From contig JAKTNV010000001.1 of NCBI GenBank assembly GCA_022747635.1, positions 29,739,990 through 29,803,989 on the forward strand: DNA of 64,000 bases. The letters run 5' to 3'. Of this stretch, positions 34,056 through 46,454 are shown in pieces (within the stretch, counting starts at the first letter, position 1; every line of letters starts with the position of its first letter). The notes beneath the pieces are model-generated. The model worked only from the letters and a program-made list of their open reading frames with translations, did no database searches and was not told where the DNA came from. Made by a program: the position numbers and the translations under genes. This stretch comes from Hetaerina americana. Taxonomy: Eukaryota > Arthropoda > Insecta > Odonata > Calopterygidae.

Positions 34056-37000
34056 TTATACAGTATGTTTCCTGCCATTCTTAACCCTATCATTACACCC
34101 ACCTTCAGCTTCCTTATGCTGAGCCGCCTTTCCATCTGCATTCTCAGGAGTACCCTTTGCTTTGCCTTGGGCCACCTTCTCATTTGTTTTCCCAATCATA
34201 TCAGCTTCATATGCTCTAACTGCACTCAAATCCATTGCAATCCATTCATCGACCCATGCAAAGGCTTGCCTGTGCCCAAGCAGGAGGACATCTCGTACAC
34301 ACTGTAAATAGCCACAGAGCAGAAGAGTCAACAGATTTTTATCACACCAAAAGCTATTTCTCTATGCAAATTACTCTTCCCTGTGACTAAGTAATAGAGT
34401 GCACTCAAACAATAGTTGATCCATTACTAAATATACCATCCTGATGACCACAAAATCGAATCCTGTCTTAGTAAGATTTTTCTCATTGTGTAATTGGTGT
34501 AGTCAAAGCTTAGATGTTTCTGGATTTCACCTTTTTTCCCGAGAGAAGAGCATATTTTTCAAAGTTGCACAAAAAAGTAAAATCATATCACAAAGTTACT
34601 GGGGCAAAAAGTAATTTGTGTTCCTGTAATAATGTTGTTTCAGGGGGCAAAATCACAGTGACAGCCATCCTTGTGTAAACTATTATCATGTGTGAGTATT
34701 CATTAGGCTCATATGACGAGATGCCCAGCCTATTGACTGAATATACAAGTCTAAGCCCAAAAATATTCTCAGTAATTATTATTATTTTTTGTATCATTTA
34801 AAAAAAAAATGTTCAATCCCAAAACAAGGGTAATCATTCCAAGGTTGGTTTATAAGGTGAGGGTAGAGCTCACCTAATACTTGGTACACATGGACAACAG
34901 ACAGAGAAAAAAGTAGAAAAGAAAGTTGAGAGAGAATTAGAAAATGTATATAATTACTCTTTGAACAAATTCCTCCACTCTTGTCTGCAAACCCCAAACT
35001 TCAAATGAAACAGAGACTAGTTTGTATGAGCACATGATAGGATGAACAGTGGGGTCCAGCCATGAGTTGTTTTCTGACAGGACACCACTCTGTGGTCCTC
35101 CTCTCCACCCTTCAACAAGGGGCCCACGTCCTGTAGTGACTGATTTGAAGTACCTCAAGTCCTATATGGAAAAAGAAGCCAATTTTGTAATCACAGAAGA
35201 GTTATGTAAGTCAATTTCAGTTTCCCAGAAATATATGTTTTAGGAAACTCAACTATTACATGAGTGAACATTTAAACTTCTTGATTAAAATAATTTCACC
35301 CATTCTGATGACATAAGAAATTTGATGCACAACATTTAACTTAAACAAACTTATTCCAAGTATCATTAAAATTAAGAATTTTTCTATCAGTGGCAGATGA
35401 AGAATAAACCTCGCACAGAGGTCTTCATCCAATATGTCATGCTGCCTAACCCCTGTGCTTCACTTAACCATGAGATTCATTGGCTATAAAGCTAGAAGTA
35501 GTGTTTTTTCACAATTATTTTAAATATTGGCTTCATATAAAATTTTTGCATTCTTCTATATTATACAGGTATATACTATAGCTGTTTTATGCAGAATGTT
35601 GAAATACTTATGATAAGTTAAGTAAATTATGATTATTTATTATTATCAGAAGCGGGAAAAGAAGGTAAGAGCCAAGTCAGTATTTTGACATGGAGTATGT
35701 CACTCAGAAACTTAGCATTCAGTTAACCTACAAAATTAATTCCACTTGAAAAGAATAGATTTTATCCTTTTCTTACACTTGTAATGTTCTAAAGGCTTGA
35801 GAATCAGTCAGTTACTAAAAGATTTGTGCCACATTCATATATAAGATGAAAGTACTATAAAATATTTAATTTTTGAGAACAACTTGCTAAATTTTATACA
35901 TAATGTCAGCATGACAGAGACATTTGAAGAAAATTTTACACAAATACTGCAAATATAGTGAAAAACACAACTTTTCCACAAGGGCACTTCCTGGAATGAA
36001 ACTACGTTGACTGTTGGTAAATTTATCTTCTCTGGGAACATCTCAATATAACCAACAGCAATAACACCAGATATCCCACTGTTTAGACATTAATTCTGGG
36101 CTACTACCTAAAACATACATTAAGCCAAAAGCTTCAAGGGTAATTTACACAACCTAGGAAAACATTGCGTAGGCACATAAAAACTTTTACTACATTGGCC
36201 TTAAAATTTTACACAACTGAGTTAATAAATGGTCCATTAAAAATAATCTAATGCTTTCATAAATTTGTTCTCAAACTCCTAAGGATGAAAAAATTAAATC
36301 CAAAATATCTCAGCCATTTCTCAGACATAGCCAGACTTCTAAGATCAATGACCAATGATAATTGAAAACAAGGAAAGCAAATATATTCATTTAATTATTA
36401 TAGCTTTGCACAAACACAATAATTGTTTCAAATTTTTGTCGAAGGCCTTCAGAGTGCTATTTTGTAAATTTAGGGATTTCCAGGATGTCTCACTGCGATG
36501 ATCTAGAAATTCACGACAACAATTCAGGGGTATTGCAGTGCATTGGCACCGAAAAATCATCATGAGAATTAAGATCAACTGCAGCAAAATATCAGAGATC
36601 CAGAATTTCACAAATAAAATTACCAATTATTTTGGCCTTTCTAATCCCTGGCGCTGTTTGGTAACTGAATTGAAAATAAACAATTGAATATATTAGACTG
36701 AACTCACCTCCTCTTCCTTATAATTTCGGGGGTTGACTTCGTCATATACTATGTCAATAAAGTCAACTGCGAGATCCTTCAACTCTATAGGAGAGACACC
36801 TAAAACCTGAAAAAATGTGAGGACATCATCAATGCATGAATGCATCATGAATACAAGTACAAGTATATAAAAATGTTTAATCCATTTTTTATAGAAAGCA
36901 GACAATGGAATACCACATTTTCACATGCCGAAGAAAGTAAACTCACTTTTTTTTATAGATATGGATAAAGAATAAGTAGTGTGAATAAATTTCACTTTAT

Positions 37001-40000
37001 GAAGTATTTTAATAGCTTTGACCCACTTTACATTGTGAAATGTATATGTATTTACAACTGAAGATTTACTCTGTTTGTCGGTGGGTGAGGTTAGTCGAAA
37101 TTTCAATAAACCACTGGTTTATCATTCTTGGGGCAAGCTGTGTAAACATTAAAAAATTTGGCCAGTTCATATGCGCTCATAGAATGGCCATATTTTTTAA
37201 CATTGACTTCCCTTCTTTCCCATGTACTCTCAATCTTCTTGACATTCTGGATGAACGCTAAAATGCTGCTGAAAACCTGAGCTCAAGAAGACTGACTGCA
37301 CAGGGGAAAGACACCAAGTCAACATCAACTGATCAGAAGACACCTGACGGAGAAGCAAACATATAGACCAGTCAAAATTTTGACTCAGCTTATCTTGCTT
37401 GCCCCGAGGACAATGACTGAGTGGTTCATTGACACATCAGCCTCATGAAGTTCACTCAGCGACAAACCAAAGTATATTCATCTACATCATCTGCCAGTTC
37501 TCTTATGCTACCTTGCCAGAAGCGATCACTTTTGACAAGAAATATTTACTACGCTGCTCTATATTCAAATCGGTTGACTAAGGAAGCCATCAAATATACC
37601 AGGAAGAACAAAACTTCATATGCAACACTAGATATACATTTAGTCAATCATAGAAGCCCACACTACAACAGGAGAACAGAGTTCCATACACATCATTCAG
37701 ACAGAACATTTTGAAATTTACATATAAACTGCTGGTTGGGTTACTCTGGTGAGTAGTCACACTAATTCAAAGATGCCAGCATCAATTCCATCTTAAGGCA
37801 TGCTTACGATGTAAAATTCAGAATTTCAGTACCTAGGAAACCTGATGACAAGCAAAGGCTTATCAGCCTCCCAGGGATGCACATACCAAGAGAAGGATTT
37901 CCCTGCAACCCCCCCCCCCTTTCTGCACCCCCTAATGAATGGTTTCCAATTAATTATTTCCCATGATAGTGTTTTGACTGCTCAAAAAATCAACTGATGA
38001 ATTCCATTGATTTGCAAATGACACCATTAGAAAGTACATAGGTTTATGTACTCAAACTCTTGTTTTCCTTTACCTTGGAGTTGGGAATGGGTGAACTCTC
38101 ACTTTGTTCTGGGAGTGGTGGTGAGCAATTGCCATTGAGATAGGAATCAAGGGTGAAAGGGGAAGCAAAGGTTGCATAGAAATTCTACTAAAATTGAAGA
38201 CTAAAATATCAAGAAAATAATTAACAGTACAGATAAAATTCTATAAGTTGGCAATTAGCTGAAAGATGGGTTCTTATTTGAAAGGGATGAGTTAACAGGG
38301 GAAAGATATGGGAAGGACTGGTCAATAGTGATTATGACCATAAGAAGCGACTGTTTACTTCTCCTCAAAGCTTACTCTTCCATTTATCTCCCTTTTACTC
38401 TTATTAATTACTGCCTGTCACCATAAAATACAAAAAGTATACTTACTACACCTTTTTAGCATACTCGAGCAGAGCCCAGAAACAATTCATTTGGTAAAAG
38501 ACATTTTTACTCAGGAAGTATTACTGTATCTTGTCTGATTACTTCAAGCCTTTCTTGAATAACTGTTTCTATTAGCTGGATGCATCTCGATACATATATA
38601 CACAATCACTCAGACCATACTTTTGCAGTAATATGACTACTTATTTGACACTTCAATGCAAGGAATGAACTAATAGTTAATACAGATAAGTTTGATACCT
38701 AATTCAACAGAATATGCCGAAATTGTGTCTTAATGAACATTGAGTAAATAGCTACATTTATGCATTTGGCATTCCTGCTTTAGATATTTTATCTTGTTCA
38801 GCATCTATGCCCGAGCAAATTCTTTAAAAACCTAAGCTATGCCCTATGATTCTAGAGAGTTAGACAGTTTAAAATAGCAAAGCTGTACTATGTCTCACCT
38901 TTTATCCTTTAACATTTTAATTAAACAACAAAAATAACGAGTCTATGTATTACTATAAATTATAACAGATCTAAGTAGAATGTCATATTTTTGCAAATCA
39001 TATTATCTGTAAATAAGTGTTTGGCATACATGCATAAAACTTTAATTCATGGCAGTAATCAAGTTTATTTTTTTCCAAGTAATTGGTACTAGAAGAGTCT
39101 TCAATAACATGATACATTGACTAATTAGGAGGTAAATTAACTGGAGACTTATAGTTAACAGTGAAGGATTCCTCAATTATTTTGGCACATATTGACCATT
39201 GACTGCTATTAACTCCCCAGTGCTACCGAAGACATGTACACAAAGAGGATTTTTCAAAAACGAGTGATCATGAATATTTTATTTTAAAATTGTTTAATTA
39301 TTGTTCAAAAATTTAATGTTATGTTATACCATTATTTTAATGTTTAGAGTATTTGTGGTGTAAGTATCATTGATTTGACTTCAGTATTGCACCAGCAGCA
39401 GCAGGTTCAAGTTGAAACATACCCAGTTGGCCTGAAATTCCTACGGAGATACATGTTGATGAGTAAAACACTGCACTGAAATTTTGCTTCCAGCTAGAAA
39501 AATTCATTACCTGAGGCCTCCGTAATGGTACAGTAAACCTATGGAGAGCTCCTCTTCCATATGGCACAGCTAAAGACAGTTTAAAAAACTTTAAGAGAGG
39601 AGGCAGTTCCAAAGGAAAGTGGATATGCAGCTCCAGTAACAGTTCTTACAGGGGCATACATTAACATCACTGCTGCCATTGCAAGAAAAAAATCATGAAA
39701 AAGCTCTAACAGCACTGTAAGAAATTTTTAAAGTTCATTTAGTTGCCATCAAAAATACTGGCACCAGAAAAATCCCACGAGGCATGTTTGTGTGCAGTGG
39801 ATTCCAAGGATGCATACTCGTGCAGGATGCTTGCAGGCAGATTTGTTCACAGTTAAAGTTGATGTAGCAGGAGGTTAAAGAGATTCTTCCAAAGTTTATC
39901 ACTGCAGATGAAACTTAGCTAAATAATTTTGAAAGCCAACTGCAAAGCTGTGAGTGGGAATTTCCAACATCACCAATATCAAAAAACGAAAGAGATGCCT

Positions 40001-43000
40001 TCTAATGGAAAAGTTTGGTCATCTTTTTTGATATTCAAGGAGTGGTGTATAAGCATATCAGCATACAGTAGAGTAATTGGAGCATAATATAGGGATGTAT
40101 AGAATTCTCCAAGGCCATCTCTATCCCAAGAGGCTGCATTTCAAAGCAACAGCCTGGACGCTGTACCATGGCAATGCACAGCCACACATCGCAGATGTTG
40201 AACATCACACAAAAAATATCCACAGTGTGTTCTTCATCCCAGATCTACTAACCTGTTCTTGCTCCCCAATTCTAAGAAACATCTCCATGGAAAGCACTTC
40301 TCATCATCAGTTGAAGGCTTAGACAAAGTGAACATGTTTCCAACTAAAACAGTGGCCACTCATGAAAAACTCTAGTCAAATCAATGAAACTTGTACCACA
40401 TATGCAATATACATTTTTCTAACAATATTACATGAAATTAATTTTTTTTGCCCTGTAAAATATGCAAATAAAAATGTAACATCACCATTTATTGAACTGC
40501 TGTCATATGTAAACTGTTAGATGCAGTTCCTACATGAAACATCCTTGTCCAAAAATAAAAACATTCTGGTAAAATAGAAGCACTTACATTTTCTGATGAC
40601 CCATTGTTGTCCTCATATTTAGTTCGAATTGAAATGTGAAACTTTGGGATGAAGGAACACTATAAGAAATAACAATGGTTCAATTTACTAATTGGCAGCA
40701 CTAGCTCAGTACAAAGGTTTAAAAGAAAAATCTATTAGATGTGATTAGTTTGCTTTACTCAGTAATATTTTCAGTAATTTTTGCCACACTTATTGATGGA
40801 GTCAAGAGAGCAGCCTCTACTTTGGATTTTATTTGGCAAATACTGATATGGACATAGAGCAAGTACAATTTTTACCTCTAAAAATGACAATTATTCAAAT
40901 GCTTCAGGCTCATGTTCATCATTATGTAAAATAATAGTATGATGCACTCGGTTGATACTCAAGGGCCAAATCTAAGGTATGAACACAATCATGTACTAAA
41001 AACAGTAATGCAGAAATCTTTCCTCACATAAATACTATACACACTACAACTGAGAGGAATTTGATTTTTTTACATAAATTCATTCTAGTATGTATCAAGT
41101 ATAGCCTCCAACTCTTACAAATAGAGAATCTACGTACGGCCATTGAAATAAAAAAAAAAGATTACTCCAAGGCAGCACTTTGGTGGGCACAAATGAGGAG
41201 GAGCAATTTGATACATTTTCAAACAAATAAAATTGAATTCATAGGAAAATAATAATAAAGAAAAATAAATACACACAATGGTGATTAAAACACTTCCCCT
41301 TAGCTTGGCAGGCAAAACATCAGGTGTCAGGTTTTTTTGAGCACTGATTCTTTTCCTTTAAACTACGTACCTTGAACGCATGCAAACAGTCCACAGAATA
41401 TCTCTGTTGACCACACACTAAACTGGGAGAGTGCATGCATTTACAAAGTATGCTTTCTCTATTTTGTTTATATTCTATAATTACAGGGAAAGGCACAGGC
41501 CCCCCAACACTGATGTGTGAATTTCACACACCTTCGGGCTTAGTACCGAGTGAACTCTACCATCTCCTACCAAACCGATCTTCGGGTTGTTTACTGTGTT
41601 TGTAGTTTTTTTAATTCTATAATTATGCAATTGATAAGTCCCAAACCATAGGAGCAAAATCCCCATAATTTTTGCTTATGCAACAGCTGATGACAGCCAC
41701 TGTAGATCACAAAGCAGAGTGTGTGTGTTTTCCCCATTTCCACTTAAAGTAGTGCCATTGATCTGTCCCTGCAATAATAATTTCTGTAAAAATATAAAAT
41801 AAATTATAAAAATAAAATTTATAAAGTTTCTGAAAACCTCCAGCGAGTGAGTACTCACAACACACTGGAATAAAAAACCTGAGAAAGAGAGTGTTTCAAC
41901 TCACTTTGGGTGTTTATTCCCTTTTCTACATTATTAAATGATACATTTGAAACAACTGGGAAGTATCAGGTTTCATTGCTATCATAAAGGCGAAACACTT
42001 GAGAAGGGTATGCAGAGTAGTATCTACGTTCACCACCATCTGATAGATGGCCAACCAGTTGTCTGGGCATCCTCATGCAAGTTGAGGGGCCTTGATTGGA
42101 TGATGGCCTTCTGTGCACTTGCCAGCAGTGAATTCACCACTCTAGCTCTACAAGCTGGGATGCACTTCATGTTCTCTATAATAAAGGCCTAAACTCCACC
42201 AAGCCTGCCTATCATGGTAAATTCAAGTTTGACTGAGCATCCCAGGTACATCGGCCAAAGTTTGTACCATGCTTGTAGATCTTGGTACTTCATCAACTTT
42301 TCCATTTCCTTAGCATTCATGTTCACTTCAGCTAGTGTCGACAACATAATCAAGAAAATGGGATGCATGAGCTGATTGAGGAGAATGATATAAGGCTTCA
42401 TATCTTAGTATTATTATTTTCCATTTCATTTATTTTTTCAATATATCTTTGTGAAAATGCCAATTCTTACACATTGCCCACCAAGAGTACAGACTTAGAG
42501 ATAATCCTAATTTCAGAGTTTCATTCCAAATTCCAACTTTTTTTACTCAAAGCTCTATTATGATATTCTAATTATGTCTGAAAAGAAAGGCATAAAAAAA
42601 TCAATTTCTTTGAGAATGCAAAATTTTAATTGCAACACAAAACTTTCATGGCTAAAGAAAAATTGTACTTTGCTTTAAAATAAGAAAAAGAAAGCAGATG
42701 CATCCTATTAAAATCATTTATATTATCCTATAAGGATTATGAAAAAATGTTCATCAATAAACTCACTGTGTACTCTACAGGTGGTCATAACAGCACAGAG
42801 CATCCCAGAGAATCCAAAAGAGAAAATCAAACAAGATATTAGTTACAAAAGACCATTATTCACTCCTTGAGTCATTAATATTTCATCACCAGATAAATTC
42901 TTATAAACATGATTAAGTGTAACATGCAATAATGAAAAAACATACAAATCAGTAATTACTACCTGTGATTGTAAATGGATAATAATTCCAAGCTTTTTCA

Positions 43001-45725
43001 GTCACATAAAAAAGTTTAGGAATTAAATTCTGCAACCAGTATGGAAGACGACTGGAAATAAAAAGAAAATTTTCAACATCAAACCTAATGGAAAAATGAT
43101 CAGGTAAACATGATTTTATCAATTATTAATCATTTTTCAAATCGAAGATTTGATTGACCTTGGGAAATGCCAAAACAGGAAATTTTGTAATTATTTCTTT
43201 TTTAATCTTAACTTTCGGTCAAAAATTAATAAACTGAAGATAAACCAAAACATTTAAGCAATAAATTCAAATTTTCTTGTTCACATGTCTTAAATGTTTA
43301 ATTCCACTGATGAAGAGTGAAATATATTATAGAGAACACATCAACCTTGTCACTAGCATATTGTGTAGGCTATATTCTTTCATTATGATAATGCATCTCC
43401 TTCACATTGTTCAAATGGCAGGGAGTGCAGAATCTGAACTGGCGATGCTGAGGTAGAGGAAGGTGCATTAGGGAAGAAAATCAAGGTTACTAGCAGGCAT
43501 CCAAGGAAGTGTTCCAAAGAATAATTTTCCTTTGGTATGAATCTTTGGGAGAATCATTCGTGAAGATGGTAAAAAATCATACTCTAAAGAATAATCAAGA
43601 CCCCTTGGGTGGACCCTGCAATTATTTTCGTCCATAAAATCTGCAACCATACTCCATACATTTCTCAATTAATACAATTATAATTAAATACTTAGTTCCT
43701 ATAACTTTTCCAAAAGTATAGCTCTTAATTAATTTCTACTTTCTTCTACCCCACCATAAACACCTTCAAATTGGAATTTAACAAGGAAGAGGAAAGCCTT
43801 TCCTCCTCCTTGCATATTCATATTCATAGTTGGCCACCATTGTATATTATGTTTAAGGGAACTGGCTCTGATATTTGGCAATTCGTTCGATTATGTTATA
43901 CAATCGGTGTTTGGGAAAGGAAATTCAGTGAGCAGTGCTGAATGCTACGGGGAGAGAGAAATAGGGCAAGTTTCCAAGGTAGGCTGAGGAGTCACAGAGG
44001 GACCCTGGTTAGTATGACAATGCGACTGGGTAAAAAGGAAACGAGGATGGAAAGGTTATAAGCATAACCAACATAAAGAGTTGGAAAGGAGATGGAACCT
44101 CAATGCATAAGGTTCCAACTCCTTTCTACCTATCCAACTCCCTTCAATTTGTGATCCATATCTATCCTAACAAATGAGATATCTCCTTTTTCTCTCTCAA
44201 CATCCACATTCATTTTTCCTCAAAGAATCAGCATTTCTATTTACAGTGATGCATCTTTCTCCTGACCTCATCTCATCAACAACTGCTCATCAGCACATAC
44301 TTTACGCACACCCTTTCCCCAGCACATCTTGAACATATCACAAACCATAACAACTACAGCATAGTAAAACCTTACAATCAAACCAGGGTGGCACTATTTG
44401 ATTTTAATATGATACAAGTACCTAGTACATATAATGGTTGAAGTCACAACCCTTGTAATAAACTATGTAGCTGGGAAAAATGCAATATTTTTACTAGATT
44501 TCAGGTAAATATATGGAACCTAAATTGGAAGAACTTGCTTACAACTCAGTAAATTTCAGCATTATATAAATGTCCTTCATTGCTTTCATGTCAATTTCTT
44601 TAAACTTCCCACACTGACCCGTGTTTATCAATTAAATTTCAAAACAATAAAGGAGAGGGTTGAGATAGCCATTTCATTATTTTTTATATTCATAAATCAT
44701 GGTTAACTTGATCTAAAGCCTTGGAAATATCTGTGTACACCCAAATCAATTTTATTCCCCTTTTCTTAAACATTTGGAATTAATTTTTCATTGCACAAGA
44801 AATGGTTGAAGTTGATCTATGGTTTAAAAAACCCATGCTGCTTATCAATAAAATAATTGTTTTATTCGCAACCCAAGGAAATGTTTAATAGCAGTTGAAC
44901 TCAATTGGTTCAGTCAGTACACACTATGATACGTCCAATAATATTTCATCTTCGTTGTTAATCATTCTACATCACTAACTCGGTTATTTATGCCGCTGGG
45001 AAAATTAATGTGTCCGAGGGCCATTCCATGTACATTCAAAATTTTTTTTCTTTCGTCAAACTAAAAAAATGTTCCTCTTGTCTTTGAGCGTTCTAAAGCA
45101 TATCACCACAGCACTCAAAAATTTTGGTTTGAATCCTCCGTTGGACGGCTATAAAATCTATTATTTAATTATCTCCTGGAAATTAAGACGACATTATTGC
45201 GAAGATTAAAAACAGGGGTAAATAAAACTTCAACTAATTTCTGTAAAGACAAATTAATGTAGGGTCTTTAGGAAATGTTCACTATTGGAGCTTTTCTGTA
45301 GGGAATTTCAATCACTTAAAGGAAAGTGACCGTAGTTAGAATTTCGCCTACGAAAATACAAAAACTAAAAATTAACAGCTCGGAAGTGAACATCAAAAAA
45401 GTTCACATCCTTACATCATACCCAAAATCGTCCCGCAAAATTACTACCTTGACAGGTGTACTCTCTTCTCCGTGTACTGCCCGGGTCCATGTTCTGGATC
45501 CTCGCAAGCACAATTTTCCACGACTTCCACTCCTTCACCTGAATCTGATTGTTCATGACTGTGACGTGCTATCATGTAAAGCTGACCAATTTTGTACTGA
45601 AATGAATTCAGAAGTCATTGAACAGATATGCTTAAGATCTCAATAAATAATAATTTTAAAAAAAAGGAACAAACCTCCTCCACGGTAAGAGGCATGCATA
45701 TTCGGTACTCTTTGTTGAGAACCAT
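34056..45725 (-). CDS. rdgBbeta: Class IIB phosphatidylinositol transfer protein (rdgB-beta/PITPNC1)
   Basis: Cytosolic single-domain PITP, a family that moves PtdIns and phosphatidic acid between membranes. The complete 305-residue frame comes from nine exons: 45725-45675, 45596-45448, 43051-42963, 42774-42767 (8 nt), 40659-40588, 36806-36708, 35161-34958 and 34301-34056 (eight listed segments cover all coding bases; any ninth exon would be non-coding). All junction phases match. Diagnostic blocks are MVLNKEYRICMPLTVEEYKI at the N-terminus, EKAWNYYPFTIT (86-96), CSFIPKFHISIRTKYED (100-116), FKSVTTGRGPLVEGWR (161-176), MCSYKLVSVSFEVWGLQTRV (199-218) and RDVLLLGHRQAFAWVDEW (227-244). These fit PITPNC1 better than class I PITPs or full-length rdgB. 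An insert of about 15 residues after GWRGGPQ (about 180-195) is absent from the human protein as I recall it. The C-terminal tail (about 265-305) is short, Lys/Ala/Glu/Gly-rich and lacks the longer human tail. Introns hold a dead mariner and LINE fragments. The count of coding exons is eight. Confidence 0.95.
39740..40335 (+). pseudogene. Decayed mariner-like transposase
   Basis: Across shifting frames the plus strand reads KFITADET (first catalytic Asp region), CEWEFPTSP, VIFFDIQGVVYKH, WTLYHGNAQPHIAD (second region, Asp changed to Gly) and KKHLHGKHFSS. Many stops and frameshifts. It lies in the fifth intron of rdgB-beta. The inverted repeats were not recognised. Confidence 0.8.
41475..41610 (+). 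repeat. Short interspersed repeat (family C), copy 1
   Basis: It shares the order CTGATGTGTGAATTTCACAC..., then ...CTACCAAACC...TTCGGGT..., then TACTGTGTTTGTAG with the block at 48.00-48.11 kb. Probably the body of a SINE family. Confidence 0.55.
42180..42405 (-). repeat. LINE reverse transcriptase C-terminal fragment
   Basis: The minus strand reads EMEKLMKYQDLQAWYKLW and then IGRLGGVPK-like residues. This resembles the KYQDLA-I--MW...VIGALG region after the RT domain of many LINEs. Frames are broken. Confidence 0.5.
42767..42774 (-). CDS. rdgBbeta: 8-nt coding microexon of rdgB-beta
   Basis: The minus strand reads CCTGTAG/AGTACACA/GTGAGT. It completes a split Glu codon and adds Tyr-Thr, joining TIT to CSF as TIT-EYT-CSF, exactly the residues expected in this PITP subfamily. 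Exon 3 ends in phase 1 and the next exon starts in phase 0, so a segment of length 2 modulo 3 is required between them. This one fits with consensus donor and acceptor. Confidence 0.88.
44640..44900 (-). repeat. LINE reverse transcriptase fragment
   Basis: The minus strand reads DKQHGFF and, about 110 bases later, VYTDISKALDQVNHDL, the RT palm motif with catalytic Asp. Stops lie on both sides. It is in an rdgB-beta intron. Confidence 0.75.
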
Positions 45726-46454
45726 TTTGAAGAATCATCAACTTTATTACATAAACCCCAAGTAAATTCACAATATTTCACTGAAAAAATTAACAGGCTC
45801 CAGAAGCCATGTGTTCGCAAGAACGATAGTCAATTTTCAATTTTCAAACAAGCATCTGAAGATCGAAATAGAAATACATTGACTGTGAGTCAGCTGTTGA
45901 CTGATTTTGAGGAAACGGGCTCAAGATATCGCGATAAGATATCCGTGATTTTGCTGAAGTTATGTAACATTGGAGCATATTGTTACAGCTAAATTTTATC
46001 TTCCTGAAGTGGCGGCCTAAGAAATGAATTGATACTTAATTTTTTGAATTTCTAGTGGATCTTTATTGTAAAAGTTACCGAAGATTTAAGTTGTGTGAAA
46101 ACCGATTGATAATTATAGAAATGATTTCCCTTCCCAAAATTGATACAAATGTTCGTGATGCCATGCAATTATGTTGACTGTACTCAACATCCATAAGTGA
46201 ATGGTATGGGGCGTAATGAACTGGCCTGTGTTATCCGTATCCTGCTCAGCTGATTGTTGTTTTCATCCTAAGCATCTAAATACAGATAGCAGAGGTTGTT
46301 GACTTATGCGAAGAGCGCTCGACGCACCAATGTGAACTCGACAGTTAGTCTTCCGGAAGAGTTCGGAGTTAAGAGATTGTATCTTGGTTAACTATTGCCA
46401 TAACATACTACATATTAAAATAGCAGCTTCCGAGTTTTTAAAGGCTATATAGTA
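45726..46454. promoter_or_regulatory. Shared intergenic region of divergent rdgB-beta and copper transporter genes
   Basis: The two ATGs point away from each other across 729 bp that must hold both 5' UTRs and both promoters. No clear TATA box is seen at a sensible place on either side. Short 5' UTR exons cannot be excluded. Confidence 0.6.
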
